Under the pieces are notes generated by a model. That model saw only the letters and a program-made list of their open reading frames with translations, did no database searches and was not told where the DNA came from. From Streptococcus sp. (lineage in GTDB: Bacteria; Bacillota; Bacilli; Lactobacillales; Streptococcaceae), in contig DOTL01000026.1 in assembly GCA_003521145.1 (NCBI GenBank), positions 1 through 24,241 of the forward strand: 24,241 nt of DNA, read 5' to 3'. Position numbers and translations under genes: made by a program. Positions 6,567-15,499 of the stretch are shown piece by piece (within the stretch, counting starts at the first letter, position 1; each line of letters opens with the position of its first letter).

Positions 6567-7679
6567 CTATTGTGCAACCGCAAAGCTGTAGTAGCTTTGA
6601 TTGCTGAGGACGGCATAATGTGGTTTGTTTTGTACACCACCAACATTACACTCAGAGACAAGGAAGGTACCGTCTTGGTTAACGGCTTCGACAAAGGCAA
6701 CATGACCGTATTCTGCATAGGTGCCTCCGTAGCCACCTTGAACTGACATAACAGCGCCTACTTGAGGTTCGGAGACTTGTTTCCATCCTTTTGAGACTAG
6801 ACTAGTGACCCAATCTTGACCATTTCCATTGAAGTTGTAAATGGCTGAATTGGAACAGATGCCTGTTTCGATTAACCTATTACAAACATACCAGGTGCAT
6901 TGTCCAGGAGGATAGGTGTTATTTCCTTGCGTTGTGACAGAATTATCAGTAGGAGCTCCATACTTTAGTTTTCCAGAGTATTCTTGTGGAAATTCAAAGG
7001 TTGACGTTAGTGTACCAGAAGACAGTCCTGTATCGCCTGAGAAGGTTACTGAGATATCTGAAGTGATTGTACCATCAAATACTTTGAACCACTTGTCGGC
7101 ATCTGTCTGGAGCTTGTCAGCCTTGGTCTGACCGTCTGATAGAGCAACACCTTCATAATGCTCTGACCAATACAGAGCGGCATCTCCAGGATCAGTTGCT
7201 TTCTGCATCTCTATTTTAACTTTTTTATAGGCACCATTTAGCTCAGTTGACATGAGTTGGAGTTCAACATCTGCATCCAGTGTTCGACTTGAAGCTTGTG
7301 CCCAGCGGTCACCATTGACGGTATTAGACCAGCCTGACCATTGGAAGTAACCAGCTACCCCACCGCCTGTATTGGTTGCTTTGGGGTCAAAGCCTGATTC
7401 ACGCTCTGCAACTGTTAAACTACCCGTAGAGCCAGCGAGGGTAAATCCTTCTTTGGAAAGTTGATAGTTGAGAATTTTGATGATATCTTCTGCACGTTCT
7501 TCTGAGATAGACGCCTTCTGAGCCACCTCTTTAGCTGAAAGTATCGTTCGCTTTCCAGTTGATGCGCCATTACTTAACATGCCAGACGAATCGCCAGCAA
7601 AGGCAGCTGCACAAATGATGACTAGTAATAGGGGCAACAGAAGAGAAGAGAGCAGACTAAGTTTGACTAGTTTTTTCAT
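6567..7679 (-). CDS. bifunctional cell-wall hydrolase (lysozyme-like + CHAP) of the conjugation machine
   Basis: A secreted or membrane-anchored peptidoglycan hydrolase of 370 residues, the Tn916 Orf14/ICEBs1 CwlT counterpart. Residues 1-30 (MKKLVKLSLLSSLLLPLLLV...) form a signal or membrane segment. Residues about 60-200 form a phage-tail-type lysozyme domain with probable catalytic Glu94 in AERESGFDP and GVAGYFQWSGW. Residues 250-370 form a CHAP amidase/endopeptidase domain with Cys261 (GQCTWYV) and His326 (EYGHVAFV). Tn916 and ICEBs1 use an NlpC/P60 C-terminal domain instead, so CHAP is the variant here. It opens the donor wall locally for the mating pore. It is the last gene of the mating operon, with an AAAGGAGG site. 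Confidence 0.93.
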   Translation of the reverse strand: MKKLVKLSLLSSLLLPLLLVIICAAAFAGDSSGMLSNGASTGKRTILSAKEVAQKASISEERAEDIIKILNYQLSKEGFTLAGSTGSLTVAERESGFDPKATNTGGGVAGYFQWSGWSNTVNGDRWAQASSRTLDADVELQLMSTELNGAYKKVKIEMQKATDPGDAALYWSEHYEGVALSDGQTKADKLQTDADKWFKVFDGTITSDISVTFSGDTGLSSGTLTSTFEFPQEYSGKLKYGAPTDNSVTTQGNNTYPPGQCTWYVCNRLIETGICSNSAIYNFNGNGQDWVTSLVSKGWKQVSEPQVGAVMSVQGGYGGTYAEYGHVAFVEAVNQDGTFLVSECNVGGVQNKPHYAVLSNQSYYSFAVAQ

Positions 7680-7697
7680 GTGTCCCTATCACCTCCT

Positions 7698-7925
7698 TTA
7701 GTGTTTGAGATAGACTTTTAAGATAACTGTCCCAAATAGCCATTTGGCATCTAAGACGGCTGGAGTAGCACGGCAGAGTTCGATAATCCGTTTGGCTTCC
7801 TGATCATTGACGGGATAGAGGACAGTCACTTTGATTGCCTTTTGATCATTTTCATAAGCTTGATAAATGTGTTTTTCCAGAACGGTTTGTATCTGACTTT
7901 TCGTATATATTCTAATTGTGTCCAT
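7698..7925 (-). CDS. small conserved-type conjugation-operon protein, unknown function
   Basis: A 75-residue soluble protein without membrane segment or recognised motif (MDTIRIYTKSQIQTVL...). The pattern, alternating strands and helices with a hydrophobic C-terminal strand (GTVILKVYLKH), suggests a small alpha/beta fold. I place the start at ATG 7925, which has GAGGTGAAG ahead; the GTG at 7934 lies inside that ribosome site. It overlaps the end of the VirB6-like gene by 14 bases and precedes the cell-wall hydrolase, so it is translated with the mating apparatus. Function unknown. Confidence 0.75.
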   Translation of the reverse strand: MDTIRIYTKSQIQTVLEKHIYQAYENDQKAIKVTVLYPVNDQEAKRIIELCRATPAVLDAKWLFGTVILKVYLKH

Positions 7926-9825
7926 TTTCTTCACCTCGCAATCTATTGAGTTCTTGAGTGAGACGATTTTTTCGTTCGATATTAGCTTTGATTTTGTCGT
8001 CTCTGGTTAAAGTCTTACGGAAACTTCTGGTGAAGGCATTTGAACCTTGTGCTTGATACATGGCACCAGCATCATCATAGTTACTGAGTTTTTTTTCCAA
8101 GCGTTCCATTTTCCGTTGCTTACGTGGTGATACCCATTGCTCCTTGAGTTCCTGGAATTCCATTTCTGGTGATGGAGGAGTTGTCGGCTGACTTGGGATA
8201 TTTTCAGGTAATGATTGCTTTTCCAAAGTAGGCTTATCCGTTGATGTCTCTTGTTTCATAATGTGTGACTCAGAGGAGGTTGACGCCAGTTGGTCAGGTA
8301 TTGGTGCGGGTTGCTCGGTAGGTGGTTCTGTTGGAAGATTTGGTTCTTCAACGGGTTCAGGGTTTGGTTTTGACCGTCTAAAGAAGTTTCCACCTTCCTT
8401 AATGTGAGAAGAAGCGTTCATGGCACTTCCAGCTACAAAACCAGTACCAGCCATGGCAAAGTTGCCCAAGTGTTGCGCAGTCTCAAAGCTACGTGACGGC
8501 ATCTGTTGGATAAGGTCTTTGCCTTGGCTAACTTTGTTTTCAACCTGGTTTCCAATGTCTTCCATCTTGATGCGTGCCCGTGAGCCCATGATGAACTCAA
8601 TGAGTTCCCCTTTATAAATCCAAAGGAAATAATAGACGGCAGCTTTAGCAACAACTGATAGAATAAGTTTGAAGAGGAGAGCGAATGTTCCTAAAGATGG
8701 AAAAGACTCGATGACACCGTCAAATCCAGAGGTAATCAGCGTTTCAATGACTTTTTCGATGTAGAAAATAATGAGTGTGATGAGTGTCGTAATCGTCGGG
8801 AAAACGAGACCACCAAACATGACCTTGAAAATCCCAAAGATGATGTCTTGCATGGCAGGGACAAAGGAAATGAGAAGAGCGATAGGGAACAGGAGAATCA
8901 TGACCAGGACTAAGAGTTGAGCAATCAGATTCAGGAGTTGCACCAGGATAATAGGAACCGCAATGACAATAGCTTCAATAATTTTGAAGATGACGTAGAA
9001 GGTCTTGATGAAAAGATAATCCCAGACGGCTGATACCCAGCGATTCTTTTCCTTCCCATCATCAGCCTTGTCACCAAGTTTATCCAGATAATCTTTTCTA
9101 TCTTTGTTTTTGACCGCTACAAATTTTCCTAAGTCATCCATGCTTCCCAAGACTTTAGCATCATCGAAGGCTTCCTCTTCACCCGTTTGGCTATTGACGT
9201 ATTTACCGTTTTCTTGACCCGTGTTGACAAAGACATAGGCAGTGTAGGAAGTTTGTGCGATATAGCTATCAGCCATAGACTTTCCGACCTTGATTGACTT
9301 ATCCTCGCCATAGGAGACGGAGATATTGGAAATCTTAGAGGTGACAGTGTCTGCGAGATTATCAACCGTATCAAGGACGTAGAGTCCTCCAGAGGTAGAA
9401 GCGACAGTTCCGAAGTACCCAAATCCCAGCAAGATGACGAGAAGCACATGAAGGACTTTTCGCATGAAGTTTCCACGAGAAAAGAAATACTGGTAGAAGA
9501 GGTAAAAGACTCCGATGGTCAGAAGCATGGAAACTAAGGAACCACTTGATAATCCGCCAGAAGTTGAACCTGTTAGTCCCTGCCAGATGGATTTAGCAGC
9601 GTTATAGACGTAGGTTTTGTAAGAGTCGTAGAGGGCAATGTTCTCCATGATACGAATCATGAGGGAGAAGAAACCGACCACTAGATTGAGCAGAAAGAAA
9701 AAGAGATTGACGAAAATCTCATTTATTGCCACGATAATGGAGGTCTCAATTTTTGATGTCTTTTCCAGATACGATTTTAAGGCGAAGATGTCCACGCCTT
9801 TTAGTTTCTCAAAGGCTTCTTGCAT
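7912..9825 (-). CDS. VirB6/TrbL-like polytopic membrane channel protein
   Basis: A 637-residue protein corresponding to Tn916 Orf15/ICEBs1 ConG, the VirB6-like inner-membrane part of the mating channel. Hydrophobic segments lie near residues 30-58, 98-114 and 122-140. A soluble, probably extracellular stretch of about 120 residues follows, then a cluster of four or five segments (about 270-440). The C-terminal 200 residues are hydrophilic, rich in Pro/Glu (PNPEPVEEPNLPTEPPTEQP) and then strongly basic, a likely cytoplasmic tail. AAAGGAGGGCTCAC precedes ATG. It follows the VirB4 gene after about 14 bases. Confidence 0.92.
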   Translation of the reverse strand: MQEAFEKLKGVDIFALKSYLEKTSKIETSIIVAINEIFVNLFFFLLNLVVGFFSLMIRIMENIALYDSYKTYVYNAAKSIWQGLTGSTSGGLSSGSLVSMLLTIGVFYLFYQYFFSRGNFMRKVLHVLLVILLGFGYFGTVASTSGGLYVLDTVDNLADTVTSKISNISVSYGEDKSIKVGKSMADSYIAQTSYTAYVFVNTGQENGKYVNSQTGEEEAFDDAKVLGSMDDLGKFVAVKNKDRKDYLDKLGDKADDGKEKNRWVSAVWDYLFIKTFYVIFKIIEAIVIAVPIILVQLLNLIAQLLVLVMILLFPIALLISFVPAMQDIIFGIFKVMFGGLVFPTITTLITLIIFYIEKVIETLITSGFDGVIESFPSLGTFALLFKLILSVVAKAAVYYFLWIYKGELIEFIMGSRARIKMEDIGNQVENKVSQGKDLIQQMPSRSFETAQHLGNFAMAGTGFVAGSAMNASSHIKEGGNFFRRSKPNPEPVEEPNLPTEPPTEQPAPIPDQLASTSSESHIMKQETSTDKPTLEKQSLPENIPSQPTTPPSPEMEFQELKEQWVSPRKQRKMERLEKKLSNYDDAGAMYQAQGSNAFTRSFRKTLTRDDKIKANIERKNRLTQELNRLRGEENGHN

Positions 9826-9839
9826 GTGAGCCCTCCTTT

Positions 9840-12344
9840 CTAGCTAGCATATTTATTTTCGAGGCTAGATGATACCGTTGCTTTCATTGGTTTTAGAAGC
9901 ATGTCGATGTCTTCAAAGATGTTGTGGATTGAAATCATGTTCAGGTTGCCATAGACGTCGTAGTAGAGGCATTGGCCTGAAATCATGTTGTCAATCCATT
10001 CCAGGTTACTTTCGGTTGGTTCTAGATTGACGTGTTTGAGAATATCTTCTCGTTCTGATTTTTCATAGAAGGCAAAGATAGTTCCAAAGCCAGTGGTGTC
10101 ATCATCATTTTCAGCATCATGGACAGATTGTGTGATGAGTGCCAGGGTGTTATTTTTCGAGCGACCGATACGGCGCATGTTCTTGATAACGGCTTGACCT
10201 TCGGCAGACTTCATAAGAATCCAGGCTTCGTCAAAGAACTCAATGGTATCTTCGCTTTCATTGCGTTCCCCAAAGTGAGTACAGAAAGCACCGAGGGCAA
10301 ACATAAGAGCAATAGAGTTTCGTTCATGGTCTGAAATCTTCGTGGCGTCTGTCTTAGGCAATTTTAGGTTAGCAACTTCAAGGACGGTAACTTGTGATTC
10401 ATAGTTGAGTCCTTGAGTCGTCCCATCAGAGAAGGCAAGTTCAAGGATGGAATTGGTCACAATAGACGTGAGGTAGCGACCGACTGAGGCGATTTGGTCA
10501 TTGTCACTGTCTTTGAGTGCTTCTAGAATGTGCTTAAAGCCAACGGTTTGCCCTGCTTGTCTCTTATCGATAATATCGTTGATGGTTTCGGTAATAGCTG
10601 TCTTCTGATCCATGGTGACGTTGTCAACCGCTTGGAGCAAGAATTCCAGCATATTCTTGGCGACCTCAACGGCTTGTTCTTTATCCAAGACGACAATAGG
10701 GTCAAGCACCCCGTGGTTAGAAGTGAGTGAGCTATCGAGTGTGACAAAGTTGAAGGCTTCAATTTGCTTTTTACGTTCAGGATAAAGACGGACAAATTCA
10801 GGGCTATTGATGATTTCTTGGTAGTGATGACGGAGTTCTCGTTTAGGGTCAATGTAGAGCGTCTTCACGTTTTGAAGAGCAACTGATAAGAAGATAATCT
10901 GTGCGAGGAAGGATTTCCCTTGTCCAGTAGCGCCCGTAATAATGATGTGTGGGTTCTTGGTGATTTTCCCTGCAATGTCTTCTTTATTACCGACAGTCGT
11001 ATTAAAGAGGACAATGTTTTTAGAAGCGTTGATGGCTTTTTCGATATTGTCCCAACGACCTGTCCAGTTATCAACTCGTCCGATATACCAACCGATACGG
11101 TTACCAGCAGAGGTATTGGTAAAGGGCATGAGTTCCGCAAAACCACGACTGGTGACCATGTGTGTCCAAGTTCGTGTTTTCTTCTGCAAGTCTTGACCGT
11201 AGAGCAAAGCTTGGAAGAGATAAGGAGCGTCATGGCTAGCCTCACTGATTTCAACGCCCATGTCATCAAAGTAGTTGAGGACGACTTGACGGCGACTTCT
11301 TAGCTGACTTAGTGAAGAACCAGAGATGATGAGGTAAGCACCATATTCAATGATTTCCTCTTTGTTCCCCACTTTTTTCATCAGGTCTTTCAGAGAGAAT
11401 GAGCCCATGATAATCTCGTCTTGTTGGACGGTATCAGTGTTCTCAGCTTCCTCCATGATGTTCTTGTAGCGAGTGTTGGAACGTCCCATTTTTCCTTTTA
11501 TTTTATTGCGGTCAATGAACTCTGCCTTGAAGCGTAGTTCCACGGGAAAGTTGAGGCGTTGAACAAATTCTCCTAGATGGAAGCCATTGAAGATGGTGTT
11601 GAATTTTCCAACAGGAAGAATGGTCACGAAGGAATTGCCATAGGGACTTTCGAGTTTGAGAAAGCCTCCGTTCATGCTTTTAATCAAGGTGTCCGTTACG
11701 TTGAACAAGGAACGGTTAGCAATGACTTCTTTCTTGAGGTGGGGAATGTAGCGGAGGTATTGCATCCGTTGGTAGTAGAAGAGTTCGTCATCTGTCAGAC
11801 GACGACAACGTAGCGTTGAAAGCACTTGGTAAATGACTTGTTCATCAGCGAGGTAGTCTTCATACCAGGGCTTTTCTTCTTCCAGTTCAAAGCCTAATCC
11901 GTTTGCCAGGGTCTCTGAAATCTCAGAGAGGCGTTCATAAGCTAGGTCAGTAAGACTAGCTCCCTTGTCATGTTTTCTAAGACGAACACCAACTAGCCAG
12001 TCAAACTGATAAGGAATTTCCATTTCATCCGTAAGTTTATCTACGGTGTAGAGGAGCAAATCCTCACCAAGCGTTTGATTGTTTGGTGAGAGAGCATCCA
12101 TGAAATCACGCATCTTTTCTTCCAGCAGATAATCTTTGGGGATGAGTGAGATGTCAAAGTGCTGGTTTTTAGCCAGCTTTTTGAGCATCTGACTGACGGT
12201 GATTTTGTGCTTTCCTTTTTTCTCATTATCAGTAATGGTGATAGGCGTATTAGGAATACGATAGTAAGCCATGACTTGCTTGTCTTTGCGAAAAGCTAAG
12301 TTTTCATGCGTGGCTTTAATGGGGTATTGTAGTTTTAGTGCCAT
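9840..12344 (-). CDS. VirB4-like conjugation ATPase
   Basis: An 834-residue ATPase equivalent to Tn916 Orf16/ICEBs1 ConE, which powers the type IV secretion channel. Walker A is GATGQGKS (471-478), and the Walker B region IEFFDEAWILM is near 695. The motif after it, MRRIGRSKNNTLALITQSVHDAE, is the typical VirB4/TraC arginine-rich and sensor region. The first 400 residues carry the VirB4 N-terminal domain. AAAGGAGGCACT gives a strong ribosome site. It sits between TcpE-like and VirB6-like genes in the standard order. The gene is intact. Confidence 0.97.
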   Translation of the reverse strand: MALKLQYPIKATHENLAFRKDKQVMAYYRIPNTPITITDNEKKGKHKITVSQMLKKLAKNQHFDISLIPKDYLLEEKMRDFMDALSPNNQTLGEDLLLYTVDKLTDEMEIPYQFDWLVGVRLRKHDKGASLTDLAYERLSEISETLANGLGFELEEEKPWYEDYLADEQVIYQVLSTLRCRRLTDDELFYYQRMQYLRYIPHLKKEVIANRSLFNVTDTLIKSMNGGFLKLESPYGNSFVTILPVGKFNTIFNGFHLGEFVQRLNFPVELRFKAEFIDRNKIKGKMGRSNTRYKNIMEEAENTDTVQQDEIIMGSFSLKDLMKKVGNKEEIIEYGAYLIISGSSLSQLRSRRQVVLNYFDDMGVEISEASHDAPYLFQALLYGQDLQKKTRTWTHMVTSRGFAELMPFTNTSAGNRIGWYIGRVDNWTGRWDNIEKAINASKNIVLFNTTVGNKEDIAGKITKNPHIIITGATGQGKSFLAQIIFLSVALQNVKTLYIDPKRELRHHYQEIINSPEFVRLYPERKKQIEAFNFVTLDSSLTSNHGVLDPIVVLDKEQAVEVAKNMLEFLLQAVDNVTMDQKTAITETINDIIDKRQAGQTVGFKHILEALKDSDNDQIASVGRYLTSIVTNSILELAFSDGTTQGLNYESQVTVLEVANLKLPKTDATKISDHERNSIALMFALGAFCTHFGERNESEDTIEFFDEAWILMKSAEGQAVIKNMRRIGRSKNNTLALITQSVHDAENDDDTTGFGTIFAFYEKSEREDILKHVNLEPTESNLEWIDNMISGQCLYYDVYGNLNMISIHNIFEDIDMLLKPMKATVSSSLENKYAS

Positions 12345-12356
12345 AGTGCCTCCTTT

Positions 12357-12779
12357 CTAAAGGTGTGTTTGTTCAAAGACAATGTCTTCATCGTCATAAG
12401 GTTCCACTCGTTCATCGTGGTAGATGGCTTTCTTGTTCCAACGAAATTCATAGAGGTAACGGAAGTAATCAGCCAGAAAGATGTGCATTTTCTTACCGTG
12501 TGGTTCATACTCTGTGTAGCATTTGGCGAGTTTGTAAGGAACGTAAGCATAGAGCAACATGGAGATAGAGTGGGTGATTTGGGCTAATGGGACAAGGATG
12601 AAAGAAAGTCCCAGAAGCATGATGACAAAGACGAGAATGAAAACAACAAAAAAGGACAGCTGCATCGGTGTTGCGAAGTACCAGATACGTGCCCCTTTTT
12701 GTGTCTTGATTTCTTGAATCCAGTAAGGAGCATTTAGCCCCCTAGCGTAATCATAGAGTGGTTCTTTCTCATTGTTCAT
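12357..12779 (-). CDS. TcpE-family (VirB3/PrgI-like) membrane conjugation protein
   Basis: A 140-residue protein matching the position and pattern of Tn916 Orf17/ICEBs1 ConD. A hydrophilic N-terminus (MNNEKEPLYDYARGLNAPYW) is followed by two close membrane helices (FFVVFILVFVIMLLGLSFILV and a second up to about 85). The last part is charged, with the family-typical HGKKMHIFLADYFRYLYEFRWNKK region. I use ATG 12779, one base after the upstream stop; longer frames to 12824 lie inside the neighbouring gene. It acts in the membrane with the VirB4 ATPase. Confidence 0.85.
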   Translation of the reverse strand: MNNEKEPLYDYARGLNAPYWIQEIKTQKGARIWYFATPMQLSFFVVFILVFVIMLLGLSFILVPLAQITHSISMLLYAYVPYKLAKCYTEYEPHGKKMHIFLADYFRYLYEFRWNKKAIYHDERVEPYDDEDIVFEQTHL

Positions 12780-12780
12780 A

Positions 12781-13005
12781 TCAGAGCCCCGTTTCAATAC
12801 CGATGAGGCGTAGGAACCAACCAATGACAGAGAGAATCTGTTGTCCTTTGGTCATGGACACGATAATCCCCCAAAATCCGATAACGGAAAAAAGTTGGAG
12901 CCAGGAGCTATTTTTCCAAGCCTTGATGGCTAGCAGGATTGCCACAGCAGTGATAATCCAAGCACCATCCCCTTGGAGGAATTGTTGTAGTGAGCTTGTG
13001 TTCAT
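12781..13005 (-). CDS. TcpD-like small membrane protein
   Basis: A 74-residue hydrophobic protein with two predicted helices, WIITAVAILLAIKAW and WLQLFSVIGFWGIIVSM. This is the size and place of ICEBs1 ConC/TcpD proteins between the VirB8-like and TcpE-like genes. It has an AAGGAGAATAACATCT ribosome site, starts six bases after the VirB8-like stop, and ends one base before the next ATG. A structural part of the mating pore by context. Confidence 0.8.
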   Translation of the reverse strand: MNTSSLQQFLQGDGAWIITAVAILLAIKAWKNSSWLQLFSVIGFWGIIVSMTKGQQILSVIGWFLRLIGIETGL

Positions 13006-13010
13006 AGATG

Positions 13011-13991
13011 TTATTCTCCTTCATGTTTTGCATAATCTTTTGGAATGGTATGAGCTACCTTAGTGACGTAGTAGGAATTCCCTTTAGGTGTAAGGGTCAG
13101 AGTGAAATTCTCTGAACGAGTGTTAGCGGTAACTTCAAAGGTGACTTGAACGTAGGCGGTAATGGCATCACCATCTTCTACCAGGTAGACATAATCAAGT
13201 GACTTGAAAGTTGTGTTTTCAAGGACAGCTAAATCTTTACCAACCAAATCCAGGTTGTCTTGGTCTGTGGTGTAGTTGGTAAAGAAGACATTGAGGAACT
13301 TTTTGACTTTCTTGTGTGTCTTGTCAGGGAGATTGTCAGAAGCTGTTAGATTAAGCGCTGATTCCTTGTCAAAGCCTTTGGCTTGGCTGTCACTGAGGCT
13401 AGAATACCAGGGAAGTCCAGAAACGTAGTAGGAGCTATTTTTAGAAGCGTAGGGGATATTAAACCCTGTGGTAATTTCTTCCTCCCTATCACCGACTTTT
13501 TGTTTGTAGGTCACTTGATAAGTAGCGGTATTATCCGTCAGCAATAACAACCTAGCTGAGACCAGGGACATCGATGTTCGCTTCTGACCTTGTGACTTAA
13601 TCTCAGGTTCAACGTCATAGAAGCTATTGAGCTTTTTGATTTGGGCTTCTTGTTCTTCGGCTTTATCAGAAAAAGAGAAGTAGGCTGCGACAAAGTCGTT
13701 GAGGTAATAGGTTAAGCGGTAGTCAGTGTCAGTTGCCGTAGTCACTACTTGAGAGGATTGAGCTTTCTTGACTTCTTTTTCAAGTGAAGTAACCTTGCTT
13801 GACAGTGTGATGGCACGCAGGGAACTAGTGGCACCGATGAAAACTAAAAATCCTAATCCAGTAAGGACTAGGATATTCACGTTTTTCCGTGTTGTCTTGA
13901 TGAGTTTGGGTGAGCCACGCTTCTTATCTTGTTTCTTGAAACGAGACAAGTAATGGGTGACTTGTTGGATGACTGTTTTCAGTTTGTTCAT
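13011..13991 (-). CDS. VirB8/TcpC-like conjugation protein
   Basis: A 326-residue bitopic membrane protein, the counterpart of Tn916 Orf13 and ICEBs1 ConB/TcpC. A basic cytoplasmic N-terminus (about 1-35) is followed by one transmembrane helix (NILVLTGLGFLVFIGATSSL) and a short coiled stretch. Two extracellular NTF2-like domains follow, as in TcpC, with the second at about residues 220-320. In relatives it is essential for assembly of the channel and contacts the other Tcp/Con proteins. AAGGAGGGATT precedes ATG. It begins the core mating-pore series. Confidence 0.9.
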   Translation of the reverse strand: MNKLKTVIQQVTHYLSRFKKQDKKRGSPKLIKTTRKNVNILVLTGLGFLVFIGATSSLRAITLSSKVTSLEKEVKKAQSSQVVTTATDTDYRLTYYLNDFVAAYFSFSDKAEEQEAQIKKLNSFYDVEPEIKSQGQKRTSMSLVSARLLLLTDNTATYQVTYKQKVGDREEEITTGFNIPYASKNSSYYVSGLPWYSSLSDSQAKGFDKESALNLTASDNLPDKTHKKVKKFLNVFFTNYTTDQDNLDLVGKDLAVLENTTFKSLDYVYLVEDGDAITAYVQVTFEVTANTRSENFTLTLTPKGNSYYVTKVAHTIPKDYAKHEGE

Positions 13992-14003
13992 AATCCCTCC
14001 TTA

Positions 14004-14555
14004 TCAGGCGCTAGCCAGTTCAATTAGCTTATTGCCTTTGGCATAGAGCTGTTTGTGGAGTTTATTGATTTCTCCATTGACGTAGTAGTAGCCACGAAGT
14101 TCCAGACGGATTTTTTCGAGAAGGTCAGCAGGTAGCTTTTCGGCTTCTTCATTTTTGAGCAGGTGATTGAGTTCACCAGCTTTTGTCCAGGCTTCCTTGT
14201 CTTTGTGAGCTTTCATGAGTTCGCCTAGTTCAAGGGAAGCAGCTTTGATTTTCTTCTCAATGAGTGATTGTTTTGCCATGATAATTTCCTCCATAAATTG
14301 TTCTTGTTGGTCTAAGATGACTTGTCGAAAGAGAGTGACCAGTTTGGTGTCCATTTTTCGGTTAAAGTCTAGGACTTGACCATCAGTGGTAAAGTAAGCG
14401 TGTTGGTATTTAGCGGGAGAGTCGAGGTCAACGGTCTCACGAGCAAAAGCATCAAAAAAGAAATCCCTTTCCTTCATGAGTACGATATAGAGATTCCAGA
14501 ACTCATTGGTGTCAGGAAAGCAGGTGATACCTTCGTAGATTTTTTTGACAAGCAT
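14004..14555 (-). CDS. unknown ICE protein with long helical segment
   Basis: A 183-residue protein I do not recognise by family. The first 80 residues are mixed, with many aromatic residues (FPDTNEFWNLYIVLMKERDFFFDAFARE). Residues about 85-180 are charged and helical with coiled-coil character (MAKQSLIEKKIKAASLELGELMKAHKDKEAW). It has no membrane segment, so it is probably cytoplasmic. An AGGAGG site stands about 10 bases before ATG. It ends 12 bases upstream of the VirB8-like gene and is co-transcribed with the mating genes, so a role in transfer or its control is likely. Confidence 0.75.
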   Translation of the reverse strand: MLVKKIYEGITCFPDTNEFWNLYIVLMKERDFFFDAFARETVDLDSPAKYQHAYFTTDGQVLDFNRKMDTKLVTLFRQVILDQQEQFMEEIIMAKQSLIEKKIKAASLELGELMKAHKDKEAWTKAGELNHLLKNEEAEKLPADLLEKIRLELRGYYYVNGEINKLHKQLYAKGNKLIELASA

Positions 14556-14575
14556 GACTCAGAGATACCTCCTTA

Positions 14576-14806
14576 TCATTCTTCAATTAGGTCATGATAG
14601 CCTAGGGCTTGATAAATGTAGTCATCATCAAACCAGAGCCAGTCATTGATTTGTCCCTCTGTTGGTGTACTTCCTGAGAAGACATCTTCACAGAGGCTAG
14701 TGAGTTGGTCAATTCCGCCACGTTCACGGACGGTGTCTAGGGTTTCTCTAGCACCTGACCAAGCTTTGAAATTGTCGATGCTAGAAAGTTCAACTTTGTA
14801 TTCCAT
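14576..14806 (-). CDS. small acidic protein of unknown function
   Basis: A 76-residue acidic protein (about 17 Asp/Glu against about 6 Lys/Arg) with many aromatics near the end (DWLWFDDDYIYQALGYHDLIEE). It has a strong AAAGGAGGTCATT ribosome site and is the first gene after the terminator that closes the toxin-antitoxin unit. Tn916 carries the DNA-mimic antirestriction gene ardA in this general part of its map, but this protein is less than half the length of ArdA and I cannot assign it. An acidic DNA-mimic role is only a guess. Confidence 0.7.
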   Translation of the reverse strand: MEYKVELSSIDNFKAWSGARETLDTVRERGGIDQLTSLCEDVFSGSTPTEGQINDWLWFDDDYIYQALGYHDLIEE

Positions 14807-14832
14807 AATGACCTCCTTTAAGTTTGGGTATC

Positions 14833-14861
14833 AAAAAAAGGCAACTGAATTCAGTTACCTT
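14833..14861 (-). terminator. terminator after the toxin-antitoxin module
   Basis: AAGG-x-AACTGA / TCAGTT-x-CCTT (14838-14861) forms a long inverted repeat with one mismatch pair, followed by seven T on the minus strand. It closes the toxin-antitoxin transcript but also stands in the path of any long conjugation transcript. Confidence 0.8.
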
Positions 14862-14869
14862 GAAGTGCT

Positions 14870-15205
14870 TCACAAAAACAATTTAGCGTAATCACTTTTC
14901 ACAGGAAGAAGGTGAGTGACGTTCACAATTTTATCTTCCGTATTGATGTTATAGAAAAGCAGGTATTTGCGATTAGCAATCACAATGCCAAATGTTTTGT
15001 ATTGTTTGGAAATTTGTCTTCCGACCTTTTCATCAGCATCAAAGCCACGTTCAGGAAATGTTTGAAGACTTTTAATGCCTTCAAGGAGAAGCTGACTGGT
15101 TTTCAAAGCAGCATCTGGACTCAACAAAACATCTTGAATATAGTTTTTGATACTTTTGATTTGGTCAAAAATCGTTTGTGGGATATTGACAGTGTATCTA
15201 TCCAA
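14870..15205 (-). CDS. RelE/ParE-superfamily toxin
   Basis: A 111-residue toxin of the type II RelE/ParE superfamily. The sequence runs MDRYTVNIPQTIFDQIKSI..., then a helical part with LLEGIKSLQTFPERGFD, and ends with the family's strand series IVIANRKYLLFYNINTEDKIVNVTHLLPVKSDY. The R-K-Y-L-x-F-Y core and the following I-x-H-x-L pattern are typical. RelE members cleave ribosome-bound mRNA and ParE members poison gyrase; I cannot tell which. I choose TTG 15205 as start because GGAGGCGGAG lies just upstream, inside the antitoxin gene; the stop of that gene overlaps by 8 bases. Longer frames to 15295 have no support. Confidence 0.88.
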   Translation of the reverse strand: MDRYTVNIPQTIFDQIKSIKNYIQDVLLSPDAALKTSQLLLEGIKSLQTFPERGFDADEKVGRQISKQYKTFGIVIANRKYLLFYNINTEDKIVNVTHLLPVKSDYAKLFL

Positions 15206-15479
15206 GTAGCTCCGCCTCCATTTCTTCAATGGTGACGTAGTTACCCGCTTCGATTTCTGCCATGTTTCTATCGATGATAGCACCAAGTTCATCAATCATT
15301 TTTTCACGGATAAGCTCATCAGTAGCTTCTTCCAAGAGATTTTCTTTGCTTGGGCTAAAGATGAGTGTCCCGTCGCTGCCCTTATAAACATTGTATTCTT
15401 GCCCTTGTGGAATTTCAAATTCTTTTGGAATTGTGATACTTAGAGAATTACCGATTTGTCGTGTCTTAACTACTGTCAT
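15198..15479 (-). CDS. AbrB/MazE-type antitoxin
   Basis: A 93-residue antitoxin. The N-terminal 45 residues form a SpoVT/AbrB swapped-hairpin DNA-binding domain (VVKTRQIGNSLSITIPKEFEI...). The acidic helical remainder (NLLEEATDELIREKMIDELG...) would wrap the toxin. AGGAGAAAAATT precedes ATG 15479, so I prefer it to the longer frame. It is translated just before the toxin, overlapping it. Combining an AbrB-type antitoxin with a RelE/ParE-type toxin is a known mix. It should repress its own promoter through the palindrome at 15500-15520. Confidence 0.88.
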   Translation of the reverse strand: MTVVKTRQIGNSLSITIPKEFEIPQGQEYNVYKGSDGTLIFSPSKENLLEEATDELIREKMIDELGAIIDRNMAEIEAGNYVTIEEMEAELLG

Positions 15480-15499
15480 AATTTTTCTCCTATGTGTTT

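Noticed and set aside
10865..11303. Long frames on both strands inside the VirB4 gene
   Set aside because: Shadows of a well-supported 834-residue coding region.
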